From Gamarada debralockiae (lineage: Eukaryota; Ascomycota; Leotiomycetes; Helotiales; Hyphodiscaceae), in contig NXFV01000300.1 of assembly GCA_002803225.1 (NCBI GenBank), positions 1 to 64,000 on the forward strand: a DNA stretch of 64,000 nt. Direction: 5' to 3'. Position numbers and translations under genes: made by a program. The notes beneath the pieces were generated by a model, which had not been told where the DNA came from, did not search any database, and worked only from the letters and a program-made list of their open reading frames with translations. Shown in pieces: positions 44,976-56,862 of the stretch. The first letter of the stretch is position 1; every line of letters begins with the position of its first letter.

Positions 44976-46429
44976 AGAGGTATCATTGAGTTCCCAATTA
45001 CCCTTAGTATAACGAAAGCTTTCAAACAGCATGAAAATTTCAATTACTCAATCAAAACCAGCCGTGGCAAATACAGCACAACTTTACCCGTCCTAATTGA
45101 TGATTCCCACAATATACTTTTAGGCCAATCTATCCTACACTTCATGTAATACCCAACACGCGTCCATCAGCACCATGATCTGTACAAAATCCTTTTCTTC
45201 GAGCTCTAACATGAAGTCTCTTGAAGCGGACCGCGCGGCGCGACGCTGGGCAACTCGTAAGCAGCTGCCTCGACTTTGCAGCACGTGATCATCTGGAAAG
45301 GCTCTCATTCGTCAGAAATCTACAGTAACGTGACCATTCGATTCCCGGTGCGACCCCACCAAAAAATTATTGACCTACTCTAATTTCGATCAAAATCATT
45401 CCCGAGTACTGCATCGCGCGCTTCGTGCAAAAGCAAACACGTATGTAGCTGCTCATGAAAACTTCTAGAATAACGTCACACTTCACGTGAGTTTTGTATA
45501 ATATGCAATAAAATACGATTAATTTAGCGTAACTGTAAATATAATATTATGTAAGCACCTCCTTCGCTTATTAAGATGCTTGGCGTATTATATACCTCCT
45601 CCCACTTTGTCCGGATAAATCCGGCACAAAGGTCTCCTTCTGCTCTGTGTCTTTAAACTTTGGAGCTATATTCTCTCTTGATAGGGGCTTCGTGCTACGG
45701 TCCCGAAATTTGGAGATAGGCCAATAATTATAATAGAGCAGGGGGGAATAACCGAAAGGCCTTTTAACGCCATCGACGGGACAATTGATAATATAACCAC
45801 AACTGTAGTATTTTCTTATTGCAAACTGAACCTTTGTAGAGAAATAGCTAAAGAACAATAGCAAACTAATTGTAACTTTATATATTTATGTGGTAGAGAT
45901 TTGAGACCCACAAACCATGAAGTCGTTCCGGCACGTAGGGTTTTCCGCTACGTAGGGATGAACGTTATGTTTGCAGATTGAAGTCAATGAATTTTGGAGT
46001 GGTTGGGGTGGGAGTTTTATTCTAGCATCAACTTAGAATCAAAGGGAGAGGATAGAAGAATGTAATTTAAGTCTCAAAGTCCAGGCTTTTAACTAAATAT
46101 ATTATCGCAACTCTCTGTTAATGCCGCATAATCTTACTCCGGAGAGCAGACGTACGGTTGAGTCGAGCACTTGCTTCTTGTTCGTCCAAAAGATATTTTC
46201 TCCAACAAAACCATCATCATGCCCATCAGTTATTACTGGTCCACGGCCTGATAGTCACCATACTGATAAAAAAACTCAGATGGAACATTGGGGTCATACA
46301 CATCGTATCCTCTATGCAACATCTCCACAGCCGACCTCCACTTCTTGTTGCTCAAATTCTCGACTGCTGGCCGCACGAGAGGGGATAGCCCAATTACGGA
46401 CACATAGCTTTAATTGCGGTAAAAAATAG
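44976..46429. other. AT-rich intergenic region
   Basis: No supported gene. Includes the right 35-bp inverted repeat and a hairpin-like tttgtccggat / atccggcacaaa near 45607-45632. The minus-strand frame 45571-45864 has no recognised motif. Confidence 0.4.
45926..45960 (-). repeat. right member of the 7.6-kb-spaced inverted repeat
   Basis: ttccggcacgtagggttttc, then cgctacgtagggatg; inverted copy of 38333-38367 with two mismatches. aacgt follows directly at 45961. Confidence 0.7.
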
Positions 46430-47400
46430 AATATAGTCAAAAGATCCTGAGGCTTGACGGAGAGATTTATTGGCTTTTGTGCCCACTGAGCACGCACAAA
46501 TGCTGCTCCAGCTTGTGTTGCAAATACCCATAGCGCTAAAGAGCGTATCCTGTGCTAGTTTGCGCTTGGCGTACTATCGAGAACCTCAATGGTCTTGCTG
46601 AGCGGAGATATAACCACTAGAATGGCGTTACCCTTTGTGTGATCTTCGATGTCTAGGAAAATCATGAGTATAAAGATGTATGCGAGGCTCTTGAAGCGTT
46701 CCAGTGGAGTTTTTTGCAACACAGTGACTTGGAATTCGTCAATAATGGTGCGGCAATAACCAAAATATAAATATGACAGATGTAACATCCAGGTTGGCTC
46801 GCTTATATAACATGAGGAGGATCTTGTCAAGTAATGTGGCATCGAATGGAGACCGTTTAGTGAGATCCAACAGACTCCCAATATCTTTCTTGTATACTCT
46901 GAACATGCCAGATTCCGCGGATACGGTGCCCAAAGGCTCCACTTCCTCCCCTTTTGCCAATACATCATAGACGGCCTTCATCGGATGTGGAGGCGACGCG
47001 AACTACTTGTTCCACGAGCCGGTTCCAATCTTTGTTGGCGAATTGATCTCTGGAGTCCCTATCACATACCCGCTTTCTGATACTTTCAAAAACCCTGTCG
47101 TATCTCTATATGTAACGAGATCATTTTTGTCAGGATGGGTAGATGGTGCGTCAAGCCCTGTCGGAGTGTCTATTATGGGTGAGTTTGAAGTCTTCTGACT
47201 GTATTCATCCTCGTCGTTATCCCCAAATGCATTGAATCTTTGATCAACGTTTTTGGAAGCTATGTTACTAGAGCTATTTCCATTTTGCTCCTTCATCCAG
47301 GATCCGTCGTCAACGCCATCGCCTGAAGCCAACTTTGTCGCCCACTTGGCGATCAAGTCTACTTTGCTCCGCTTTCCACGCTGCCTCGTGGTCCTCTCTT
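46430..47400 (-). pseudogene. relic of a Ulp1-like cysteine protease
   Basis: The upstream part (47003-47356, complement) is a Ser/Asn/Asp-rich linker. GEEVEPLGTVSAESGMFRVY and RSPFDATLLDKILLMLYKRA follow, then in another frame TPLERFKSLAYIFI and GNAILVVISPLSKTIEVLDS. The last piece matches the Ulp1 HWxLVVI...IEVLDS region, but the catalytic His-Trp pair reads Asn-Ala. The Cys end is not found. Similar long relics are often tied to mobile elements in fungi. Not functional as read. Confidence 0.5.
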
Positions 47401-49144
47401 TCCTGCTCTCCCTTGGCGCGGAACGCTTTCTTCAATAGCGGAACAACGTCGCGATCAAGCTCTTTGTAGGTGGTTCAGCAGGGAGGACAGGGTACGCTGA
47501 GCGTGTAAGCGCCCATTTCCGCAGAGGAATTAGCAGACGTAATCGGAGACTGGGATAGCTCCGTGTAGCTGACTTACTATACCAGTGATAGGCCACTGTT
47601 CATATCCGGGACAACATTCTCGCTCAGGTGGCTCGTACTTTTTCTTACCTGGTGTTTCAAAGGGGCAGAGGGGTCGAGCTTTTGCTTTTCGCTGGCAGAT
47701 ATCTTCTCTCAGGGCAGAAAAATCAGTAATTATTAGCAGAAGTTTGATTCTGGTTGGATAAAGTGAAGGTGGAATCCCGAAGTTTGACTGTCAAAGGAAG
47801 AAAGCGTTATTGCCCTTTATCAAGAATCAACATCAAAGGATGATCGCGCCGACATTTGTTACCATATTGACAGTGCTCACTTGTCTTTGTTAGCTATCAA
47901 CACCGAAAATATCAAAGAGATTCCTAGCTATGGTACACACTGCTAAAATTATATGATCTATTCAAATTCAAAACTTGTAAAAGAATTTGAACGTTGAACT
48001 TCAAGGAAAGCAATGGTTGAGGATACAAAAAGTTCATTCGTGTTCGCCGGTGCTTAACCGGCCTCCTATTTGCCCTTTTAAATAATCAGTTTGCCAGTTG
48101 TTGGAAGAGAATGCCATGCTACCTCTGGCATTCTCTGAGTTTTTGCCTTTTTGCTCTACATTTGATACAATGCGTGAGGCTTGTTCTCTTTGTAACCATT
48201 TTGTTTGTCTCGATAATTTTTAGCTCGAATTTGCTACCCCAATTCGCGGCTTGCTTTAATGGGCCGGAAATTTGCCCATGATGTTTTTGCGATCCACTAT
48301 TTGACTTCAGTCTGGTTCAATGGTCGGGTTTTCTCTTGATACCGCCCCGTAAATCAAGAAGAACATATGTTTGGTAAGACTTGCTTTCATGCACCTTTGA
48401 AATGGGTTTGAAATTCCAAGTGTTGTGTCATATGACGGAATTGTAACTTCGCTCGGTGAAATTTCGTCGTTCTTCGAAGACTCGAACTTGTCGTCCCCTC
48501 CTTAAATTCAGCCTCAATCTTAAATTCATTCCTTTCATCTCATTTCAACATCTTCCGAAAAAACTGCGCTACTTCGTGGTTCTCTTGGTTTCCTTGCCTA
48601 CAGACCTCGAGACGGGACTTGAGTGGATGGCTTCGGGACTGCCGTTCACTTTCCCGGCCTCGATCTTTGACGCGTTACGCAACCCTAAATCAATGTACTT
48701 CTTTCATACCCTGCACCTCTGTCGCTTTCCAAGTGATTCCAGGATCATTGAAATTTATACGCCAACGATGAACTGTTACACTACCAGCCGCGCAGTCCAG
48801 ACCGTACAAATTTGATCGCTTCAGCGACACCACTGCAGATAGCTCCGCCAAACCATACCGCTGCAACGTGGAAAACTGGCGCGACCGAGGTAAGCATGAC
48901 TCATCTTCATTTAGGACCGTGTATTTGGGGATAACGACTCCTTTCCCAAAGTAGCAACCCATGACAATTTCGATATTCTGCACTAGCACATTTCAGAAGA
49001 TGTAGCCTCAACTGACGCGTTCTCTAAAACAGTGATTACCTACAGCTCGTGAAGCAGACATTACCAAAGAAGTGACACTAGAAGCTGGAAATGACCAGCC
49101 CACCTGTTTGACGACTAACATCCGGGGTAGGAACTTGGGACGAA
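47401..49144. other. intergenic region between accessory and core parts
   Basis: No gene recognised. The frame 48456-48815 and the minus frame 48690-48989 lack motifs. This is the transition into a mostly conserved block. Confidence 0.4.
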
Positions 49145-52100
49145 ATGGCTCCTGCTCATTCCAGATCCAGACCATCCTGTCGAAACCCACTCCAATCGGA
49201 AGCGTCCTTGGTTGCTGCATTGAAAAAGCTCTATGACCAACTTAAGCTGGCAAAGGCCGAGGGCGATGAAATCCAGTGAGTGAGTCGCGCAATGCAGCCA
49301 ATCATGTTACTAACTGGACCTTCAGGGTGTCCGACGACATCCTAGGCACTGTCAATGAAATTTTGAGAGCGCGGCGAGGGAATGACATATCGTTCCAGCC
49401 ACTTCTGGTGACCAATATTGTCTCCGAACTAGACGATGAGGACGGTGACGTTTGCAGTCGTTTGCAAGTGCCGGTGTACAATACATTGTTGCGTCTATTC
49501 TTACAGACCACCGACTGTCCTGACGTTGAGCGTGGCTTGTATCTCCTGGCAGTAAGTAATGCAATGCATTCCTGTACCACACCAGCGCTGACACTAGCAG
49601 GCTACGTTGTACCGTGTTGCACATTCACCAGAAATATCGGAGCAAGAGATTGAATCTACGAAGGCAGACATCGGTAAAGGCAGTTTGCAACCACTTCTAG
49701 AGTTCTTCACTACTGCGAACAGCCCTGTAGAGCTTCGAAGATGGGTACACAATTCCAATATGTTTATCGGGGCACACGCTGATCAAGGTTTAAGGCCGGT
49801 ATTCTGCTTCTCCAGCTTCTCCAGGGTCCAAATGAGACCGTTGAAAGTTTAGAGATCGGATCTGAGAGGAGCAGGTGAGTACCTCCAATAATACGAGCGT
49901 GGGAAATTACTGACCATGTCGCAGACGTAATTTGGGGAGCATGCTATCGACGGAACCAAATGATATCCTAAAAATTATATGTGGCCAATTGATCAAAGTC
50001 CTGGTAGAGGCGGAAGTTCCCAGAGAATATCTCTGGCCAACAGACACAAGTGAGGAGGTATACGAGGGTTTTCCCGATTCTTCGCAGACCGGTCGTTGGA
50101 ATCAACTTTTCCAAGCATACTTGGATAACGTCGACAAAGCAGAAAATTGGTGAGTGCCCCAATGCTTTCATGAGCGACGAAGACAAGTGTTAACGTAGAT
50201 AAGGGATACATACTTGTACTTTGCACAGAATGTGAATTCCAAGCCGCCCTTCGACTTGGAAAGAGAGGGCCATACTGCAAATATTGTCACAGACTCTGAG
50301 ACCTTCACTGTCTGGACACCAGCTTCAGACACCAGATTTGACCAATTCCTTGAGATACCACTGGATTATATCACCACAATGACGATACGCACCACGGACG
50401 AATCGCAATTTCCTGCCGGGGTCGCAAGAGTAGAGTTGCATGTCCATAATGACGAAGACCATGTCTGTAATTTGAACGCTGCCGGTATTGGTCTCAGCCA
50501 AGTTGTCATGGCACTGCTGCCGGCCAATGCAAACGATATGAAGACGGATCTATCCAAATTATGCCCGGATCTTGAGATTCGGGAGATCCATAGTACATCC
50601 CAGGAAGCAAGCGAAGTGGATGATCGGGAGCCGAAGTCACAAATCAGCGTACACAGCTCTACAGCCGATACACCGGTGGTATTTCGCACTGGAGAGCCAG
50701 GCACAATTGAATCGACTGCCTCGCGGCCCCGAAAGGTCATTCCTGCAACCGAGGAGAAAGTTCAAGAGCCTACCAAGGCAGAACAGCTCCCAAAACTGGA
50801 CCGCTCAGAAGACCATCCGGAGCCGGGAGAGTCCTTCAAGTGTCATATTCCACGACATGGTGACAGCCAGAAGAAACAAAGCAACGCCAACTCGCTACCC
50901 AACAGCAGTGGAAAGAAGCGCGTCCCACCTGTAACAAAGTCAAAGGCGAAGAAACCCCTTCCGACGAACCAGAAAATAAGCAACGCAAATGGCAGGGCAC
51001 CTGCAAATGCCAAACCTGCAACCAGAACTGAAGCCAAGAAGATGGATTCAGAAGTAAAGACCGTCAATGACGTGTCGCAGCGTGGTCAGCCTTCTGGTCT
51101 GGCATTTGAACAGAAGGTTGAAAAGCTCTCACAAACTTTCCCTTCTGAGAAGCTTGTGGTACTGAGGGGCGTTCTAACTGTTTCTGACAGCAACCTTGAT
51201 AAGGCTACAGAGCAATTACGCAATGGACATCAATCGGATATCAGTTCCGACGACCCTGTCGCTTCTGGGACAAGAGGAGAGAGCAGCTCACGGCTTAATA
51301 AAGCCCACCAAGACTTCGATTCAGGTTCTTTTACAAGCCCTGACGGGAACGATGCCTCGATGCCCAAACTCACGAAGCCGTCGGCTGGTAGAAAGGTTGT
51401 TGCACCCACCTCCAGTAAGTCTACAGCAAAGTCGACAACGGATAGTCAGCAAACAAACAGAGGTTTGGCACAAGCAGATTCAAAAATAGGCCCAAAGCCA
51501 CCAAAGTATTCTTTGAAGCCAAAGCAACCATTTTCCGTTGCAAAGTCCACGAAACCCACCACAAAGATTCAAAAGAAGCCAAAACAAGTCGAGAAACCAA
51601 AGGCAGTCAAGAAGCCGAAGATTCAAGGGAAGCCACAAGCCACAAAATCTGACCTTTACGATCTAAGCGAAGATGAGAAAGACGCAAAGGGTGTTGCTGA
51701 GGCAAGCACCAAACCACCAGCGAAGAAGGCCCGAGTAACTACGACGAAATCTACCAAGCCCGCAAAGTCTGATCGGAAAAAGCGACAATCGGCTCCAGCT
51801 GTCCTCGAACCAACTGCTGCCGCATCTCGAAGCAGAAGAAGTGCTGCGATAGCTGCTAGTAAAAAACTTCACGATGCAGATCTCAGTGAGGACGAGATTG
51901 AGAATGCCGAAGAAGTTGTGGAGGTCAACAAGGTCCAGAATACGCGGAAGGGAAAGAGTACCGCCAGCCAAAATACTCTTCAACCCGTGCCCAAGGTAAA
52001 GCGTGGGGATGTAGATCGAATCGAGGACAAAATTGAGGGCCCAGAAGAAGTTGCCGACATAAAAAGGGCTCAGAACACTGGGAAGGGAAAGAGTACAGCC

Positions 52101-54683
52101 AGCCAAACTCTTGTTCAACCCACCCCCAGGAGCAAGCGTCATGACGTAGATCTAAGCGAGGACGGAATCGAGGACGCAGAAGAAGTTATCGAGGCCAATA
52201 AGGCTAATAATACTCGTAAGGGAAACGTTGCCGCTAGCCAAGGTACCGTTGAACCCGTCACTAAGGCCAAGTTGAACGATGTTGAGGATGTTCTGGCACC
52301 TTCTCCAGAAAATCAGGATAATTCTGTCCATCCTCAACAAGCCGATGCAGCTGATTTGGGACCGCTTGATGGCCCGGTGGACGTAGCCCCCCAGTCTGAA
52401 GCTGACCACTACGATGCAAGTCCAAAGCAATCTGTCAAGAAGCCAGCGCAACAGACCGTAAACAAGCTCACTGGAAACCTTGTTGGTGGTTCGTATAGGG
52501 AGTCACGGCCTGCAGAGTATTTTTCTTCAAAGCTTGGAGATATCCTTGGTGATATTAACGATGGACTGCTTTCAGAACAAGACCAAACTTCGAAGGAAAA
52601 GCCAAGGGCCAATAGCATCTCGTACGTTCCGCAGAAGTTTGATCCAAGTAGACCATCCGATGGTCACCAGAAGCAGAAGATGTCAGAATCCATGGGAAAG
52701 ACCGACGATCCTCTTTCAGTCCCTAACGAAAAGATCGATCCCAAGCATCCGGATCAGAAGCCGATGACCGCATCTCAAAATAAAGCTGGTTTCAAAGACT
52801 CCGCAATCAGTAACAACGGCGGTAGGGATGGTACAGGAGGAGATCTGGCTCAGGCCCACAAGGATGCGGGTATTTCCAGTGGCCGAGACAGTTCCGCTGA
52901 CAAGACACCGCTCAGGGACGATGCTCCCGACAATAAGCAGGCGCAACATGGCCGGGGAGTTGCACACGAACCCGCGGGCGGCAGTCAGGTCAGTGGCAAC
53001 TCGAATGACTCCACGCCAGTTGCACCACTCATTGCAAAGAAGAAATCCTTGGCAGATGTCGGTAGGAAACGAAAGGCAGTTGATCAGATGGGAACTTCTC
53101 CAAAGCGCCGACAATCTCAAGGATATGCAATCCAAGTGAACAAAGATCCAGCTGGTCGACGGAGCCAGCGCTTGGGAACTCAAACAAAAGCAGCAACAGA
53201 TGCCTTGAACAACATTCTATCAGAAAAGTCTTTGGTAGATGATCGTCTGACCCGGAAGGTCCAAATCGTCAATTTCAGTGCAAAAGGTGCGATAAATCAA
53301 GGAGCTTCGAGTGTGCTTCGAAGCACTGTCAAAAACGATGCTATTAGACAGCCAGCCACAACTGCAGAGAGTCCAGCCGGCCGCAAGATAAAGCGGACGA
53401 GAAAGGATTTGGATGAATCAAATGCAGGTACCGAGAATCCGGGCCGGCCACACAAGCGTAAATGCATCAGTCTCGACGACCATCATGAGGGAATCCAGAT
53501 GAATGACGAGAACCAGCTTGAGTACTCGAGCTGTCCGCCCCTACGTCAGCCTCAAAACCGACGAACCTGCAAACCAAGCTCGCAAGTATCTCGCGTCGAT
53601 CAGAATGGCAGCCCGATGGCATTGATCGGTGCCGAAAAGGTGGACCACATGAGTAAGGTGGCGAAAAAGCTTTTGCAAGATGATCAGCAACAAGTAGAAG
53701 GTCGACAGGATGAGCAAGCTCCGAATTCGAGCCAAATCTTCGGCCCCAGACCCAGACTTGCAAGTATTCCGAAGGCACGACCATCGTCCACACAGAACGT
53801 GGAGGCAAGCTATGTCAAACACCAAAAGATCGGAAATGGTCTGTATGAAGGCATCGAGACCAGGGAGGTTGAAACCCCCGAGAAATCTCTTCCGGATCCG
53901 TTTGTAGGTGGACAGGCTCGAAAATCTAGCGGCTTCACAGACCGACTCCAGGCTGGCGCTTCAAAGGAAAACAGAAAGCGAGAGACAGCCCATCAGCCGA
54001 AGAAGCGCAATTCAGTTCCCATGCAGACCGTGGAGCAAACAGATGTCAACGCAGAGAAACCGCCTGTTCCCAAAGCCTCCAAGGCGTCCAGCCAGGGACG
54101 TATCGGTCGATTACCACAAAAGACCCATCGGATGCCAGCTTATGATGATCAAACCACGCTGGTAAATTCGGAAACCGAATTGCCTTCTTCACCAATTGAT
54201 TTGACTAGCGGCAGCGCCATCGAGGATTCGAGGTCACCATTGAGTGAGAGCGCAAATAACGCTTGGAATGTGGCGCTGCGACCACATTATTCAAATCTCT
54301 CCACAGTAGCCCATCGACTCGCTGACGTAAGTCCCATTTCCTGATGCCGTATGTAAAAACTGACAACTGAATAGGAGGTCATCATTCGACTTGCAAAGGA
54401 GGAAGACGTCATGGGACTTCTTGTAAATCAATACAAGGAGAATGGAGGCAAGCTCCTAAACCACATGACCGAAAAGCGTGACGAGGAGAAAGCCCGGATT
54501 GCTAGCAACCTCGAACGGCAGAAGAAGGAGATGGTGGGTGTTTACGGCGAGGCCAGGACATTCGTCAATGATTCCGAGAAGACACTCAAGTCGTCATCCC
54601 TCCTCAAGTTTGAGAAACAATGGCGTAAAGAGCAAGAGGGCATTCAGCGAAGAATCGATGAAGGACGGAAGGCAGTGCAGTGA
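49145..54683 (+). CDS. large disordered nuclear protein, candidate Red1/SYCP2-like meiotic axis protein
   Basis: Exons 49145-49275, 49326-49551, 49601-49874, 49925-50149, 50204-54326, 54375-54683; about 1,762 aa if one missing base in exon 3 is allowed for. Residues about 1-280 are mainly helical (VSDDILGTVNEILRARRG, LYLLA-ATLYRVAHSPEI, ILLLQLLQG). A beta-rich segment follows (about 287-400: YLYFAQNVNS, ETFTVWTPASDTRFDQFLEI, VARVELHVHN), PH-like in look. The middle 1,250 residues are Lys/Ser/Pro/Asp-rich and disordered. The last 100 (EVIIRLAKEEDVMGLLVNQY to KQWRKEQEGIQRRI) form a coiled coil. This order and size match the axis core SYCP2/Red1, but no single motif proves it. Defect: after HADQG (about 49786) the frame moves by one base at a TTT run. 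Confidence 0.6.
51865..52290 (+). repeat. coding repeats of about 43 residues in the disordered region
   Basis: Three diverged units of about 130 bp. Each has an acidic block (DLSEDEIENAEEV, IEDKIEGPEEV, DLSEDGIEDAEEV), then NTRKGKSTASQ or close, then a Pro/Lys spacer. Acidic, Ser-rich units next to Lys-rich ones suggest a phosphorylated docking array. Confidence 0.75.
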
Positions 54684-55299
54684 GAGATATGCGGGTGTGT
54701 CGTTCTGTATGGGATACAGGAGGCGGGTTGTTTGCTGTGAGCGTGGCGGATGGCAGTTCAGAGTACATAGGACGGCTTCTTTGGCTTTGTACAAATAGGA
54801 TGTTTGGGGCGGCAATGCTGGAAGCGCGGATGTTCTTAATCTTTTGCAGAGATTGGCTCTTGCATGTCTCTTTCAGAGTAGGGGTTCGGGCAACAATGTA
54901 CAGTACAGGAATGATGGCTGAGCAATTTTCGCAAATTCAATGAGCTTCATTCCAAATATTCAAGCATGATTTGAAAAGAGGTGGTGTTGATGGAATCAAA
55001 AAGAGGCAAGTGTCAACGCAGTCAGCCACGCTAGAAATGACGTCCACTGTACTTAGATTCGACCATGCCCTTTCAAGGATCTGCTCAGCTCACCCCTCAC
55101 CACTGTCATCCAACTTTTCATGGCCCTGCGACGACCACATTCACGAACCGCACCTGCGAATAATCCCATTCCTACTGATTGACTAAACGTCTTACTGCAG
55201 AGCCTCAAGCTTGTGAACTCAATCGCATCCTTCGACCAAACCTTAATCAACACCCCACACGCAAGTTCCTAGACCAAAAACAGAAAGAGAACGTTAAGA
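54684..55299. other. intergenic region
   Basis: 3' end of the axis candidate and promoter of the protease; nothing else recognised. Confidence 0.35.
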
Positions 55300-56361
55300 A
55301 TGCCTGCCGGAGGCGGCTTCCACCCTTTTAATGGCCGAATTAGCAAACATTTTGGAGACTCTGTATGTCTTTCTATAATACTGTGGTTATCTCGATACTC
55401 TGCCGTGATCGCAGACTATGAATCCTTCATTCATGAGGAAACTGAGGCTGACGAGGTGGCTAAATTGTAAACAGCTCGCACCCGATGATGCGTATTTGAG
55501 CTGTGAGTACCCTCTGCATTAGTACAGGGATGATCACAGGAAGACAGATGCTGATTATTGACTAGATTATGACATTCGATGTACGTTGCGACAACTTCAT
55601 GCTCGAGGCTGCAACTGACCGGTTTCAGTGACGAAGGAGGATGTCGATACCCTCAAGAATGACTGGCTCACTGACAATGTACGTCTCTTCCATCCACCCT
55701 CTCAGCTGCTCTGCTAACTTACGCCTCGCAGACCATCGCATTCTGGGAAGAGTACCACCCTCCTAACCTCGACCACACCCAACTACCCCGCTAACAAACC
55801 CCCAGATACCTCGAGCGCGAACACCTCTCCAAATACGTAAACTCGCACATTGTCCTCCTCCGACCCTCCATGGCCTTCATGCTAATGCAAACACCCAACC
55901 CCCTAACCCTCAAAGAAGCCCTCCCCGATTTCTCCAAAACAACACACGTTTTCCTTCCCATAAACGACGCGCGATCCGTGACCGTCGCGGAGGGTGGCTC
56001 GCACTGGTCTCTTCTCTTAGTCTCCATAATCGACGGCGTGGCTTTCCACTACGATTCTATGTCCCCTTCAAACTACAATGAAGCGGGGCTGGCGACTGCG
56101 AAGATTAGCCAATTGCTTGGGAGGCCGCTGAGGTTCATGAATCTGGAGGATACGCCGCAGCAGGAGAATAGTAGTGATTGTGGGGTATATGTATGTATAC
56201 AGATGCGGCACCTTTTGTTAAAGAGGTTGTTGAGCGCAAATGCGAGAGAAAAGGTTTCTATGAGCATGGGGGGCAAGTTGGTGGATGCTGCGGGGGGACG
56301 GAAGGAGATGTTGAAGACTATTGAGGGGTTTAGGAAGGAGGGTGAACGGAGGAGATCGTAA
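55300..56361 (+). CDS. Ulp1-family cysteine protease, NEDP1/SENP8 (deneddylase)-like
   Basis: 263 aa in six exons: 55300-55362, 55415-55502, 55566-55580, 55629-55678, 55732-55751, 55806-56361, all phases consistent. Removes NEDD8 (or a SUMO-like tag) from targets such as cullins. Start MPAGGGFHPFNGRISKHFGD. The substrate-binding part reads LAPDDAYLSYYDIRLTKEDV and DTLKNDWLTDNTIAFWEEYL. The catalytic triad is visible: His in GGSHWSLLLV, Asp in YDSMSPSN, and Cys in NSSDCGVYVC with the upstream Gln. C48 peptidase length and the compact form, without a long N-terminal extension, favour the deneddylase branch over Ulp1/Ulp2. The third exon is only 15 nt (YDIR region). Confidence 0.85.
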
Positions 56362-56862
56362 GTCCTTTACCGCTCCCGGGAAAGAAATAAGTCAGAACTG
56401 TGGGATAACCTGTTTCATGATACAGGCACGAAGAGAGCCGCAGCTCAAGCCCGTTCCTGAAAGGCAAGACCGACTCGCGAAGTCCGCCGAGAATCGACTC
56501 ATAACATACACTATCGGTGGGAAGATTATCTTTGGGCGTAGGGAGTATTTTATGGTTGGGAGTCAAGGGAATTCGGTATTTGAGCAAATGACTATTGCAT
56601 TGGGAGCGAGATGGTGACTATGAAGCGGAGTTGGGGTTGAGAGAGTTGGAGCGATAAACCATACGGTTCAGATGCCATTGGGCTTTCGGGTTTGGCTTGA
56701 ACAGGAAGTGCAAGTGGCTGGCTTTACTTGCTAGAATGGCGGTGCATGATTTTACGTTTTATGAGAGCAAAAAGAAAATATCGAAACTTCTCAAGACCAT
56801 TAATGGGATTTTCTGAGTGATATCACGTAGAGATTGTCTGTGGATATGGATTGATTCAAAAT
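56362..56862. other. intergenic region
   Basis: Between convergent loci. The plus frame 56321-56617 continues past the protease stop in another phase and has no motif. Confidence 0.35.

Noticed and set aside
48456..48989. frames on both strands before the axis candidate
   Set aside because: No recognisable domain; not joined to the downstream gene by any good splice site.
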